A stretch of 64,000 nucleotides of DNA from Trebouxia sp. TZW2008 (lineage: Eukaryota > Chlorophyta > Trebouxiophyceae > Trebouxiales > Trebouxiaceae): assembly GCA_002118135.1 (NCBI GenBank), contig BDIU01000300.1, forward strand, positions 1 through 64,000. The letters are read 5' to 3'. The translations under genes were made by a program, and so were the position numbers. This document shows positions 53,683 through 64,000 of this stretch, in pieces; within the stretch, counting starts at the first letter, position 1; the number at the start of each line of letters is the position of its first letter. Under the pieces are notes generated by a model. That model made no database searches. It was not told the DNA's origin and was given only the letters and a program-made list of their open reading frames with translations.

Positions 53683-56600
53683 ATGGAGACTTGCAGCACT
53701 TCAGCGTCGATATCAGCAAAACGACGCTCGCAATCAGTGGATTCAGCCCTTGCAGTCATTCGTGACTTGCATGCCTTGCAAAGGCGCGGACTGACCGTCA
53801 GCTTGACACGCACGGTTGCCGAAAGGGTAAGCATCGCAAATCTGCTCAGCGTTGCTTCCATGAATTCCAGGTTGTTTGCTGCGCCCTGCTGAATCAAACG
53901 GTTTTGAAGACTTACGCTGCTTGTCTGGGCAAAGATGCCAACAGTGGCCTTAGCCTGTTTTGACGTCGGGTTCAGCTTGCTTCTACAGGGCCTTGAGGAT
54001 TGTGACGTCCTCCTAAACCAGCAGCTGTATGCCAGATATGCATCAGACAGCAGCAGCAAGCCGGTGAGAACTTGGAAGTCACAGTCGCAGACTGCCAGCC
54101 AGGCCTGCTTTCCTGAACAGCCTCCAAAGCAGCATGCACAGCAAACTGCAGCACAGCAAACTGCAGTCAGGCTGGCTTCGCCATTCCAGGCCATGTCAGC
54201 GCTTGGCCTGCCCGAAGCGGCCCAGGCGCAGACATCGCATGCCGCAGAGGACGGCTCGCCTCTGGCGTGGCCGCGAAACGGACCAACGGTGTCTCACGAC
54301 TACGACATGCCAGCCAAGATGAACACTGAGGACTGCTTAGACCATCCTTCAATGTCTGTTCTCAGCACCACAGCTGAGCACATTCCTGACAGCAACCGTC
54401 CTCATCTTGACAGACACCTCAGTGCACCCACCTCACCCATGTCACCAGATCCCTTGGCGCTGCTGCTGGATCCAGCTCACTCACTGACATCAGACACGAT
54501 TTCTTTCCATACGTCACCAAGTCTTCCTCTGCTAGACTTGCCAACAGCAGCAACAGATGCTACTGCTGCATCTACCCATTCATCTACTCAACCCACTGAA
54601 GTCAGACTTCAGTTGGTTTCAGCGCCAGCCGCTTTTGGTCAGCCCATTGGAATCAACAAAGCCATTTCTCCAGCCTTGCAGGTACTCCTGCTCGCTTTGG
54701 CACATCTCCCTGCATGCATATGCACAATTTGTGATGCACTGCAAGCTTGCAGAACACTGTCTTGCAGCCTTTCGCTTGCCTGGGAACAAGGTCTGAAGCC
54801 ATTGCAAGGCCCATTGACCATATCGTATGCCTTGGGTCATGCCGTAGATGTGCATGCAACTTCACAACTGCATCAGGCAGGCGGCATCTCAATGTCTAAT
54901 GAGGGCACAATCGCTCTGCAAGGCAACACCAGTAGAAAGCCCTGCGCTGACACATGTCTCACTTGTTGTTTGCAGGCTCAAGTGGAAATGGTGTCTTCAG
55001 TCCCCACACAGTTGCATGTCAAGCTAGTAGCATACCTGATCACATCAGATCAGCTGCTGAATCTGAGTCAGTGGGATCCCAATGCGCATGTTGTGTCTGA
55101 GCACATCATCGGTGGAGTAGCAGAGCAAACAGTGCCATGTGACACGGTGCAAGCGGTTTTGCCGGATGGCAGTACTGTATACAAGGGCAGCTACAACCTG
55201 AGCTTCAGAGGTAAGACTGCGTTGCCATGCTGTCCTGTGCTGCAATGTCTTGTGCTGTGCTGTGCTGTGCTGTACTGTGCCGTGCTGTGCTGTGCTGTGC
55301 TGTGCTGCGCTGCGCTGTGCCGTGCTGTGCTGTGCTGTGCCTTGCCTTGCCTTGCCTTTCCTTTGCATCCATTGCGCATCTGCTTCTTGGCATGCAACAC
55401 ACCTCTGCTGCAAGTGTCTCTTTGCTACAGATTGTACTGTTCCTGATGGCTCAATGTTGTCAATTGATGCCTGCATGCATATGCTGCAAGTTTGAAGGTC
55501 ACATGTGTATGCTATGAGCTTGGCAGCATGCATGCATCAGGCCACCACATACAAAACTGCAAAGCACAAAAACTGACAATATCCACTGTGCTTTGCAGAC
55601 ATGAAGTTTGCGACAGCCTCACGCATGAGACCTCGGTGGCTAGTATTGGCAATGATGGTTGGTGAAGATGCCTTGTTCCTGCACTACAAGGTCCCTACAA
55701 TTGTCATGTCTCGCAGTTGCGACCAGAACAACAAGGTCTGTCTCTCTTCTTCTGTCATTCCCAGCTGCTGCATGCATATGGCCCTAACAACATATATTAC
55801 AGTCAAGCCCCACCGCTGCAAACAGAACACCTCGGTCTGTTCTTCTTTGCCTCCCTTTGCCAACTGTTGCATTACAAGGGATTCCATTACTGTCATGTCT
55901 CGCAGTTGCGACCAGAACAACCAGGTCTGTGCCGAGCTGCAGTTGCATCACATGGCCCTTTTTCTCCAACTCTTCTGTTGCTGGCACACATTTCACTTGA
56001 GTGGCTTACCACAGTCATGCCTTGCAGTTGTGACCAGGAGTGCCAGGTCTCTCTGCTTCTTTCTTTGCTGACTGCTGCATACACGCTGCACCTCTGAGGA
56101 TTCTGCCTTGTCATGTCTTGGAAGTTGCCCCCAGGCTTTGTAAGGTCTGTTCCTCCTCTTATTCGAAGTCGCCACCAGACTTTGTAAGGTCTGTTCCTCC
56201 TCTTCTTTGGTTGCTAGCTGCTGCATGCATGCTGCATTATCAGGTCCCTATCAAAGACACGTCTCACAGCAGCGACCAGAAAGCCAAGGTCCTCTTCTTC
56301 TTTCATTACCAGCTGCTGCGTCCATGTCGCATTACAATGTCCTTCCATTGTCATGTCTTGCCTCCACAACCAAAACAAAGTCTGTACACCTGCTTCTCTT
56401 GCTGCCTTGCATCAAGCTGCGTAACTTTCTAGCTGTGCATGACTGCTGCTTCATGTTTGTACATCTGTTTCATGTCTGTACGCAAATGTATTCATGCCAT
56501 GCGAGCCCAACACCTACAAGGTCATTGCTGAAATGCAGCTTGGTTTGTCAAATGTGGTTGCATGAATTGACATCGGCCTGCACATTTCTGATGGCTTAGT

Positions 56601-59600
56601 CACAGCCAATTGCTGCGGACACGTGACATACAAGCGCTGACATTTGTGACTGCGCATCAACCTAGATACATGTTGCAGGCTGCTAGCATTCTGAGAGGAG
56701 AGATGCAGCACAAGAAACGGCCCAGAAGCAGCGAGCCTGACGAAGGACAGATGTCTCAGTGTCATCTCAATGAGGTTGCGGGATCAAAACCCGTTGGGGA
56801 TCATTTGTGCTCCCCACCAGCAGGGCTGAGAGTGGTGACTCAAGGGCTGTCCCAACCAGCTCTGAGTGCAGATCAAGCTGCAAGTTTGGGCGGGTCTGTG
56901 TCCTACAGATCTGACTCAACGCTCAGGACTTATGACTCAGGACTCAGGCAGCCCAGGCAGGCTCGGCCATTCAGTGCGAGGGAAGTTGTGGAGCCCAATG
57001 GTTTGCTGTCGCCAAGTGATTATGTGAGCCTTAGTCATTCTGTCAGAAGCAGCTCAATGCCAGCGCATGCGCAAGACTCACAAAAGTTGACTCCGATCTC
57101 CAAGCTCAGAGCAGTGAGTCACACAACTTTGAGTCCTGATCCTAGACTGTGTGAACAAGATCCCAAACAAATGTTGGCGTCGTTCTTGTCACATGACAGC
57201 ACAGTGCCGACTTCCCCTCTTCTTCCTGGGTTTGAGCCATTGAGTCCAACATCCTCTGCCATCATGGCTACATTACTCATCCCTGAGTCACCCATGGCGG
57301 GAAACGACGCTTCAGCCCTGCTTCCTGATTCCCCTGTGGCAGGAAATCTTGGTTCCAGCCTCAGCCCTATCTTTCAATGTCAGCATAGCCCAGACTCAGG
57401 ACAAAGTCACCGCAGCTCTGATACCAGAACAGCTAGTCAGTCACCAGCACTCATTGATCCTCAGGATCACTGGACTCATCTGGAATCATCCTTGGCTCAG
57501 CCGCATCAGTCAGGCGGCAATGACTTTGGACTCTGGAACTCTCACACAGCTCTCCACTATGACTCAGTTGGCATGGCAGGAAGGCTTGAGCCACACCCTC
57601 TGGGCTCTGGACTCATGACTCAAGACTCAGGACTTGTAACACCACCTCAGACTCAGAGCAAGAGACCCACTGATCCAAGACTCAGAGCCAGCAGCTCAGC
57701 CAGAAGCCTAAACTCAACTCAGCAGCTGAGTAATAGGGAGTGTTTGAGTTGGCCAAGCCAGGGGCCATACAATATTGAGCGGTGGCAGGCATCACTCATG
57801 CAGTATGTTTCCTTCTGGTCATCCTGTGTTCAACCCCTGCCTGTTACATTGCACCCAACCCCATCCCCCCCCTCCCTCCCCATCCAGGACCCCCTCGACC
57901 CTCCCCCTCACACATCTCAAACCCCTCCCCTCCCCCTGGCCCTGCCCCCCTCCCCGCCCCCCAGCCAATCTCTCCCACATGTAAATTGTAAATTCATACT
58001 TCAATTCTTACAACAGGCATTTTAGTCCTGTTTACCCTATATATTTTTGAGAGAAGATTGACTCTGTGGCTTTACCATTAACTGAGCATTGCTATTCGTC
58101 ATTCAGCCTCATATCTTGCAATGATTGAAAAGTGCTGTTGCTGACTGTTGCATGTCTCTTCAGGTTGTATCGGCAGTCCAATTGCTTGTTCAATCGCATA
58201 GCATGCCCCTGTATGCAAGGCTGTCTGTCATTCAGCCTCATATCTTGCAATGATGTGCATGTGCTTCTGCTGTTCCTGATGCTCTGTTAGTGTCACTACA
58301 GGTTGTACCGGCAGTCCAACCTGGGCAGGCCTCTGACAAACCAGGATGTATGGGTGCTGGGCCAGGTGGCAGGGTTCCACAGCGACCCTATCTTGCTTGA
58401 CACAGACTGTCTGTCAGAGCAGCAGTGGCAGGATTTTGGAGACTGGTTCATCAGGTCAGCAGTCCTATTTGGCTTGCTGTTTATTATGACATTTGTTTTG
58501 CTACTTTGTCTGCTATTTAGTGTGCTATGTGACCGACCCACCAGCTTGATGCTGCCCAGCGCTCCTTAAAGCCGTTGTCGGCGGGTTGGCATGGCTGATT
58601 TAATAACTGAAGAATTGCATTTTGCAAAGGCGAATCTCAAACGTCAGGACATAGCTGGACTGTGATCCGTTGCAAGCTGTGCGTGTCCTTCTGTGACTGT
58701 CAACATGTGTCTTGCAGCATGGTGTGTAGCTTGCCAAGCGCGCCGCTGACATGAGTTTCATATGTGACTGCAGTCAGTTGCGGCTGTTACGGTGTCATCA
58801 GCAGTTGTGAGCAGACATACATATCATGTGCAATCATGCTTCTTGGTTCTTGGACTGACATAAACTTTCACGTGTGGCTGCAGTCAGTTGCGGCTGTTAC
58901 GGTGTCACCAGCAGTTGTGGGACAGAAGGGACCCTGTGCTGTTGTGCAGCTTTGAAGTGGACAGAGTCCAGTGTGAACACCTGCTATATGGTCAAGTCCC
59001 GGTAAGCTGCTACTTTATCTTTTCCAATCGTGTGTGACCATCTGCTGAACCCATGCTGCCAGTGTGATCACCTACACGCCAGTCATGTCATAGAATTATT
59101 TTGCAGCTTTGAGGTGGACAGAGTCCAGTGTGAACACTTACTGTACAGTCAAGTCTCGGTAAGTCACTGCAGACCAGCTTCTCGCTATACAGTCAGCTCA
59201 CAGCATGTGTTCATGCTTGACTTGTTGCCAAGGATGTCAGTGTTGTCTGTTGTTGATGACACCTGCTCTTGAAGTCACTACAGTAAACTCTTGTTGTAAT
59301 GACTGCTCTGGTCACCAAGAAGTTTATCATTACATCAAGTTGTCCTTACTCAGTGGGACCAATGCAGTCAGAATGCAGTGATCGGTCACCAATAGCACTG
59401 TCCTTACATCAAGTGTCCTTTACGAGTTTACTGTGCTTGCATTGCTTTGGCACTGGCATGCGTTCAAACCCTCAGCAGATAGGTACAAGGCGTTTGCACC
59501 TGCTGCCAACATCAGCACTGCTGCTGTCAGTCATGCACAAACCATCTGTGACTGCACCTGTGACTGTGTTTGTACATGCGTGCGTCTTTGACTGCCTCTG

Positions 59601-61272
59601 TGACTGTATCTGTAAACGTGTCTGAAAGTGTGAGTGTGAATATATTTGTGCAGGGCACCTTCCTGATTAGGCCTAGCATCTCTTTGACAGGCTGCATGGT
59701 CGTTTCCACTGTTTCTGTTGGTGTCAATGTGTGTGACCGTGTCTGTGCGCGTGAGCAGGACACATTCCTGATCAGGCCCAGCAGGCTGCATGGTTGTTTC
59801 CATTGTTTCTGTCTGTGTTGATGTGTGTGACCGTGTCTGTGCGCGTGTGCAGGGCACATTCCTGATCAGGCCCAGCATCTCTTTGACAGGCTGCATGGTC
59901 GTCTCCAGTTGACTTTTTCTGTCTGTGATGGTGTCAGTCTGTGACAATGTGCGTGACTGTGTCTGTGCGTGTGTGCAGGGCACCTTCCTGATTAGGCCCA
60001 GCATCTCTTTGACAGGCTGCATGGTCGTTTCCACTGTTACAGAGAGCGGCGCTGTGAAGCACCTGTGTCTGGATAGCAAGCAGTTGTACGCCAGATCGCT
60101 AGAGGTACTGATTCTTCATGCAGCATGCTCAGCAGGCTTTTGCCATGCAATTTGGCTTTGCACAAAAATGGCATCGTCCATAGAAACATAGAGTTCAAGT
60201 CTTAATGCCTGGACAGCAAGCAATTGTATGCCAGATCGCTGGACGGACTAGTCCTTCATGCAACAGTCTTGTATGCAAGGGTCCTTCAAGACAATGCACT
60301 GCGCCGCTGTGTTGAACTGCACTGCAATGCAACGTACTGCACTGCATCATGATAGACTGCATTGCACTGCAGTCTGGGCTGCAACATTGGGCAATGTTGC
60401 AGCCCAGTACTGCAATGCAATGCAATGCAATGCAATGTACTGCATCATGGTGCATTGCATTGTGCCATACTGGGCTGTGCTGTACTGCGCTGTACTGCAG
60501 TCTACTTTGCGTTGCTTTGAACTATACTGCGTGTTGTCTAACTAACACCTAATTGCAGGTATGGGTGCGAGACGCTGTTGAAGCACAATTCTTTCTGGAC
60601 TACAGAACTGGTCGCGTGTGGCAGAAAGAGCAGGTAAAGTAGCAGATGCGATATGCTTTTGAGTTAACGTCTTTCTGTTTCTTGGAATTTGTGTTACCCT
60701 GTTTGGCCGCATGTGCGCTGGGACCAGCACCATTCTTTCCATATGTTTTTGCATTGATCAGCAATCCTGTTACACTAGCAAGTACAGGAGCACTAATGAG
60801 TTTTGCATCACATCCATTCAATTGCTGAGGTACATGCTCATTCTCAGACACATGCCAAGCTCACATTCTTTGCTCGTCGCATCCCTGAGCCAGATCAATT
60901 TCAGATGCAGGCTTTTCTTGCCATTGTTGTCCTTAACATTGTGCAATCAAACCGATCTCATACCTGCTCTGCATGACAGTCATCATGTGCTGCTTTGGAC
61001 GTCATGGTGCCACTGCTGCTGCTGCTGCTGCACAGCTGCCTAACACTCAAGGTATTGTGAGACATGCCATGTCAACGCAGCATGCTTGAAAGTCATGGCT
61101 TCAAGACACAGAGCAAAGCTCATGGCATATGCTTTGGTTGCAGGTGTTCCTGATGCAGTACAGAAGATTTGGTATGGTGATGGACCTTCCGCAGACTATG
61201 TTCCCCACTGCAGACTTTGGCATGCATCAAGCTATCCCCAGTTCAGGCAACATGTCTCCAGACTGTGCGTAG
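53683..61272 (+). CDS. STAT-type linker-SH2 domain protein (plant SHA-like)
   Basis: Likely binds phosphotyrosine. Exons: 53683-53826, 53989-54681, 54976-55210, 55599-55735, 56679-57802, 58302-58454, 58884-59001, 59979-60104, 60559-60633, 61144-61272; phases close, 977 residues. Order: N-terminus of unknown fold (ALAVIRDLHALQRRGLTVSL); a Ser/Pro-rich region (residues about 74-279); a beta-rich segment (TQLHVKLVAYLITSDQLLNL, VYKGSYNLSFRG, then VPTIVMSRSCDQNNK); a basic KKRPRSSE stretch; about 350 residues of Ser/Pro/Gln-rich low complexity; linker (LYRQSNLGRPLTNQDVWVLG, QQWQDFGDWFI, LRLLRCHQQLWDRRDPVLL); and SH2 with FEVDRVQCEHLLYGQVP then GTFLIRPSISL. In FLIRPS (871-876), Arg-874 fits the beta-B phosphate-binding Arg. 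VKHLCLDSK follows, then WVRDAVEAQFFLDYRTGRVW. Plants have such STAT-like linker-SH2 proteins; no STAT DNA-binding domain could be confirmed. The start and first exon are less sure than the rest. Confidence 0.85.
55255..55345. repeat. (TGCTG)n pentanucleotide microsatellite
   Basis: About 17 near-perfect TGTGC/TGCTG units right after the donor at 55210 of the SH2-protein gene. Several long ORFs over it on both strands are by-products. Confidence 0.95.
55795..56400 (+). repeat. Decoy ladder of the end of SH2-gene exon 55599-55735
   Basis: The exon end (VPTIVMSRSCDQNNK plus the GTCTGT donor) recurs near 55815, 55895, 56015, 56115, 56175, 56265 and 56355. The copy at 55893-55925 is almost exact (tgtctcgcagttgcgaccag). 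Spacing is 60-120 bp, and each copy is followed by a ttcttct-type tract as after the real donor. Confidence 0.92.
57855..57970. other. C-rich tract downstream of a GTATGT donor
   Basis: About 110 bp dominated by C and T with runs of 4-8 C. It lies in the SH2-gene intron that begins at 57803. The complementary strand has many G-runs and could form G-quadruplexes. Confidence 0.85.
58090..58255 (+). repeat. Duplicated intron block with decoy of exon 58302 start
   Basis: cattcagcctcatatcttgc occurs at about 58101 and 58230. The first block includes a copy of the exon start (aggttgtatcggcagtccaa; LYRQSN) near 58164. The offset is about 130-137 bp. Confidence 0.92.
58765..58835 (+). repeat. Decoy copy of SH2-gene exon 58884 start
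   Basis: gcagtcagttgcggctgtta plus cggtgtcatcagcagttgtg repeats the real exon start almost perfectly, about 110 bp upstream. Confidence 0.95.
59095..59170 (+). repeat. Decoy copy of SH2-gene exon end 59001
   Basis: Reads CSFEVDRVQCEHLLYSQVS with a GTAAGT donor, against CSFEVDRVQCEHLLYGQVP in the real exon. It is open and has a canonical donor. Confidence 0.95.
59281..59433. mobile_element. MITE, Tc1/mariner (pogo-like), 153 bp
   Basis: Begins CAGTAAACTC and ends GAGTTTACTG, a perfect 10-bp terminal inverted repeat. A looser inner repeat follows (gtaatgactgctctggtcac against ggtcaccaatagcactgtcc read inversely). The 5' flank is TA and the 3' flank TG, compatible with a decayed TA target duplication. 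Non-coding. It lies in an SH2-gene intron. Confidence 0.75.
59645..59915 (+). repeat. Three decoy copies of the SH2 Arg-motif exon start
   Basis: gcagggcaccttcctgatta plus ggcc encodes GTFLIRPS at about 59652, 59756 (DTFLIRPS) and 59851, before the real exon at 59979. Spacing is about 95-130 bp. All four keep the AG acceptor and the FLIRPS residues. Confidence 0.95.
60295..60535. repeat. Degenerate TGCA/TGCAA-type simple repeat
   Basis: Repeated actgca, tgcaatgcaa and gctgtactg words in the SH2-gene intron 60105-60558, including aatgcaatgcaatgcaatgc around 60412-60440. Confidence 0.8.
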
Positions 61273-63220
61273 GCACAACAGCTGTTGAGGAGAAAAGTCA
61301 AAGTCTGGTTACAGATCCTAGTTCTGTCACGGTCTGTCAACAGAAGCTAGTCCTGTCTCGTGGACTGCAAGCAGAATCGACTCTTTCACAGAAGCTTTTC
61401 CTGTCGTTTGAGCAGGCAAATGTCCCAAAGTTGGCAGTAGGCAGGACAGACTGTTGAAGGAGCACACTTTACCGAAGCTAGTTCTTTCTTGTGAGCTCCA
61501 AGCAGAGATGACCCTTTCACAGAAGCTTCTCCTGACGTCCTTCCTATCAGCAGGCAGAGATAAGTCTGTGTACAGAAGCTAGCTCTGTTTGTGAACAGCA
61601 GTACAGAGATCACCCTATCACAGAAGACTCTTCTCCCATTGTGTGAGCAGCAGCCAGAGATGAGTCTTTCTATAGAAGCTAGTCCTGTCTGTCCTGTCTG
61701 TGAGCAGCAACACAGAGATGCGGCAAAGCAACTAGTCAGACTCTGACCGAAGCATCCGCAATCCCGGGGGCAACATTCCAAGAGTAGGCGGCAAAGCTCC
61801 TCTATCTGAAAAGCAGTGTCTGGCAGACAATCAATCAACGCTGTTTCCGCAAACGCAACTGTTTGCCTGGTTGCAAGCTCCCAATACACGTAGCTACACA
61901 CACACACACAAGGTGCTTGGACCTTTACACAGCTTTGCAACCTTTTGCTTGCTCAAATCGTCAACAGCAACAGCAGACTGATTATCTTCATTGGGAAAAT
62001 GTTGTTTGATGCGTTCATGTTATGCACAGCCTGCTGTAATCAGCAGAACTTGGGTTCTGACATGTCGGCAAGCGTCCCTCTTTTCCCTTTTGTTCCTCCT
62101 TGCCATATCGTGAAGGCTGGTCAACATTGATGTTTTCGCCAGGTACTGTTTAGCTGTTTGGTTTTGGTATGACTATCGCACTGAGCCTATACTGCTTTGA
62201 TAGCCTACACAACGTTGAGCAAACACGCGCTGACATTACGTGCATAATTAGGAGCGTTAGTCTTTACCCCCTTGTACTTTAAAGTTGCTTGTACACTTCT
62301 TTTGTGTCTGAGAGTGAGGTCTGAGCAAGATCTGTTGAGCTGAGTTTATGATTCGAGCTGAGTTGAGTCCAGACTGAGTCCTGTTTGGGTCCCATTGGGC
62401 GAAGTATGTGATGCTTCATCTAGACCTGACTGTTTCCACTATATCAGTCACTGGCCAAAGGAAAGGTTTGAAGGTCAAGCCGGGGTCGATCAAAGTGGGA
62501 TGAAATTCATTGGCCATGGTTTATCCTGTTTGAAAAAATAAACGGTGCTGTTCTGAGTAGTGCAGCTTTATGCAGGCCAAGCAGTAGACCTACTCTGGGT
62601 TTACCAGTCATTAGCCTTAGGCAGATCAAGTCGAGCCTCAAAGCATCTGCTTAGAAGTCAGCTTAGTACAGGATCCCTAAGGCATTCCTTTTGTCAGCTG
62701 CTTTGAATTTGTACATAACCATTCAGGCAGCAGTCTGGCCCCCGATGTAAGTAGAGACTGTGTGATATCCATTGCACGCGCCAATGACATATGCTGTGCG
62801 AAATGGTGCAGCATTTGCATGAGCACAAGTGTGAGTTGTGCCATGGACGCTCTCACGCCCAAGACACCATTGAACCTCAAGGCTCTACTGAGATAAGTAT
62901 TCACCTATCACTGAGGTTTGCTTGACTCGTGCATTCCAAATGGCACTTCAAGCACCGCAAGCTCGTATTTTACAGTGTTGTCTAAGACTCTGTTGCCTGT
63001 GAGGCATGCAATGAGATAATGCACAAGTGTAAAGTTTACACATGCATTGATCTGCTGCATGATCACGGGTTGCAGATGTTCGCGTAGGCACAGGTCCGAC
63101 AACTTGCAGGCAAGTCTTTCTGGTCCTCTCTGCAATGTCACGGCTCTGTCATCACGGCACGTTGAGCGGCGGACCTGATGCTCGCAGGCAACGTCTGCGC
63201 AGACAGACAGCGGGATAGGC
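61273..63220. other. Intergenic region with 3' tandem repeats
   Basis: At about 61300-61720 imperfect 55-65 bp repeats built on cacagaagct, tcctgtc and gtgagcagca follow the SH2-gene stop. The rest, to 63220, shows no supportable gene. A 75-residue minus-strand ORF at 62677-62904 has no recognisable features. The last 200 bp before the tautomerase are CG-rich (ggcacgttgagcggcgg). Confidence 0.6.
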
Positions 63221-63580
63221 ATGCCGATCTACAATTTCACGCACAATCGCGCAATTTCAGCTGAACAGAAGCAAGAGCTTGCTTCTCAAGTCACCAAAAT
63301 ACATTGCGAGACCACACAAGCCCCTCAAAAGTATGTGCAAGTGGTGTTCGTTAAGGTGGAAGCAGGCGACGCTTTCACTGCCGGTGAGCGAAACGACGAC
63401 TATATTGCGCTGGAAGGCCAGATTAGGCCAGGTCGGTCTGAAAATGTAGAGTCTGAAATATTGTGGAAGCTGAACGACCTGATCAAGCGCGTCTTGAAGC
63501 CTGAAAAGTGGTTCATCAGCCTGAACAGGTTTAACACCCCTCACCTAGTAGAAAATGGTGATCTACTTCCTCAAGCTTAA
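63221..63580 (+). CDS. Tautomerase-superfamily protein, cis-CaaD-like
   Basis: Single exon, 119 residues. The superfamily uses an N-terminal Pro, exposed after Met removal, as catalytic base or acid; here the protein begins MPIYNF. Counting Pro as 1, His-27 lies in VTKIHCET, the Arg pair in IRPGRS, and a Glu in HLVENGDLLPQ near the C-terminus. These line up with the Pro1, His28, Arg70/Arg73 and Glu114 positions known for cis-3-chloroacrylic acid dehalogenase-like members. The Tyr of that enzyme seems replaced in ISLNRF. Length is close to the 110-150 usual for this group. Such proteins are common in fungi and bacteria; the physiological substrate is unknown. The lack of introns contrasts with all neighbours and could mean transfer or a retrocopy. 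Confidence 0.88.
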   Translation: MPIYNFTHNRAISAEQKQELASQVTKIHCETTQAPQKYVQVVFVKVEAGDAFTAGERNDDYIALEGQIRPGRSENVESEILWKLNDLIKRVLKPEKWFISLNRFNTPHLVENGDLLPQA

Positions 63581-64000
63581 ACATATTGTGAGCTTCTTTG
63601 CGGATATATGCTGTCAGCACATATGCTGTTAGCACACATGCAAAGGAGATAAATGATCAGCAACATGCTCTTCATCGTTGTTGAAGCAGCCTTTGCAAGC
63701 TGAAGCTTGATGACGCGCGTGCTGCCTTAGAGATTACATGTCACGCAGCAGCAACCAGCATTTGTTCAGTGTCAAATCCATGCGATTTGACTGTTCTAGA
63801 CACTTTGAAGCGGGATTGATGTAGAATGCTCAGCATTTGAAGTGTCTGATGCTGTGACATACACTTTTCCTGTTGTGACAGGACAGACAGCGTCAGGGCT
63901 GCTAGCAATGCACGCAGACAGCAGTACTAGTGCCACTATCTGAGAGGCAGAGTCGAGTGTTGTATTCTTACAATGTGTCCCTGTGTTACAAGTCACACAT
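63581..64000. other. Downstream intergenic sequence
   Basis: No gene or strong repeat is visible in the last 420 bp; a short duplicated word (tgctgtcagcacatatgctg then ttagcacac) lies right after the tautomerase stop. Confidence 0.5.

Noticed and set aside
55045..55533. Minus-strand ORF of 162 residues
   Set aside because: Runs over the TGCTG pentamer tract and antisense to a confirmed exon; low-complexity reading only.
58303..58569. Hydrophobic ORF end resembling a membrane anchor after WFIRS
   Set aside because: It is exon 58302-58454 read through its GTCAGC donor; splicing to 58884 restores the linker-SH2 in phase.
61386..61940. Minus-strand ORF of 184 residues, Cys-rich
   Set aside because: It reads across the 61300-61720 tandem repeats; no domain, no splice support.
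62677..62904. Minus-strand ORF of 75 residues between the SH2-protein and tautomerase genes
   Set aside because: No family features, no neighbouring exon; the length is within chance.

Overview
The window is eukaryotic nuclear DNA from a green-lineage organism, most likely a chlorophyte alga. Eight multi-exon genes with GT-AG introns can be assembled, and most exon phases join without conflict. Several products are plant-type: a fibrillin-like plastid protein, a plant-type metallo-beta-lactamase-fold protein, a helicase of the plant RH5 / yeast Dbp3 type and a STAT-type linker-SH2 protein. No bacterial-style operons, rRNA, tRNA or CRISPR could be supported.

Layout: acetamidase/formamidase (minus, about 0.2-8.3 kb, runs off the left edge; N-terminus and one internal exon unresolved); SF3B2 (plus, 9731-17691); fibrillin-like protein (minus, 18303-21553); MBL-fold protein (plus, 22128-24965); unrecognised membrane protein (plus, 26000-30139); NOL10/Enp2 (minus, 31030-41514); Dbp3/RH5 DEAD-box helicase (plus, 42174-51826); linker-SH2 protein (plus, 53683-61272); and an intronless cis-CaaD-like tautomerase (plus, 63221-63580). 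Three gene pairs are divergent and share short CpG-rich promoters; everything else is visibly CpG-poor. NOL10 and Dbp3 both act in ribosome biogenesis and share one such promoter.

The most unusual signal is shared by every multi-exon gene. The introns are full of degraded tandem copies of the neighbouring exon edge, each with its splice junction and some flanking intron, usually at a period of 80-165 bp. Copies of an exon start lie upstream of the real exon, and copies of an exon end lie downstream. Some copies keep an open frame and an intact splice site, for example those of the SH2 Arg motif, helicase motif VI and one SF3B2 exon. The introns seem to have grown by repeated tandem duplication across exon-intron boundaries, leaving ladders of decoy splice sites. 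Also present are a Tc1/mariner-like MITE family, a SINE-like dispersed repeat, pentanucleotide microsatellites, an AT-only block and a C-rich tract.
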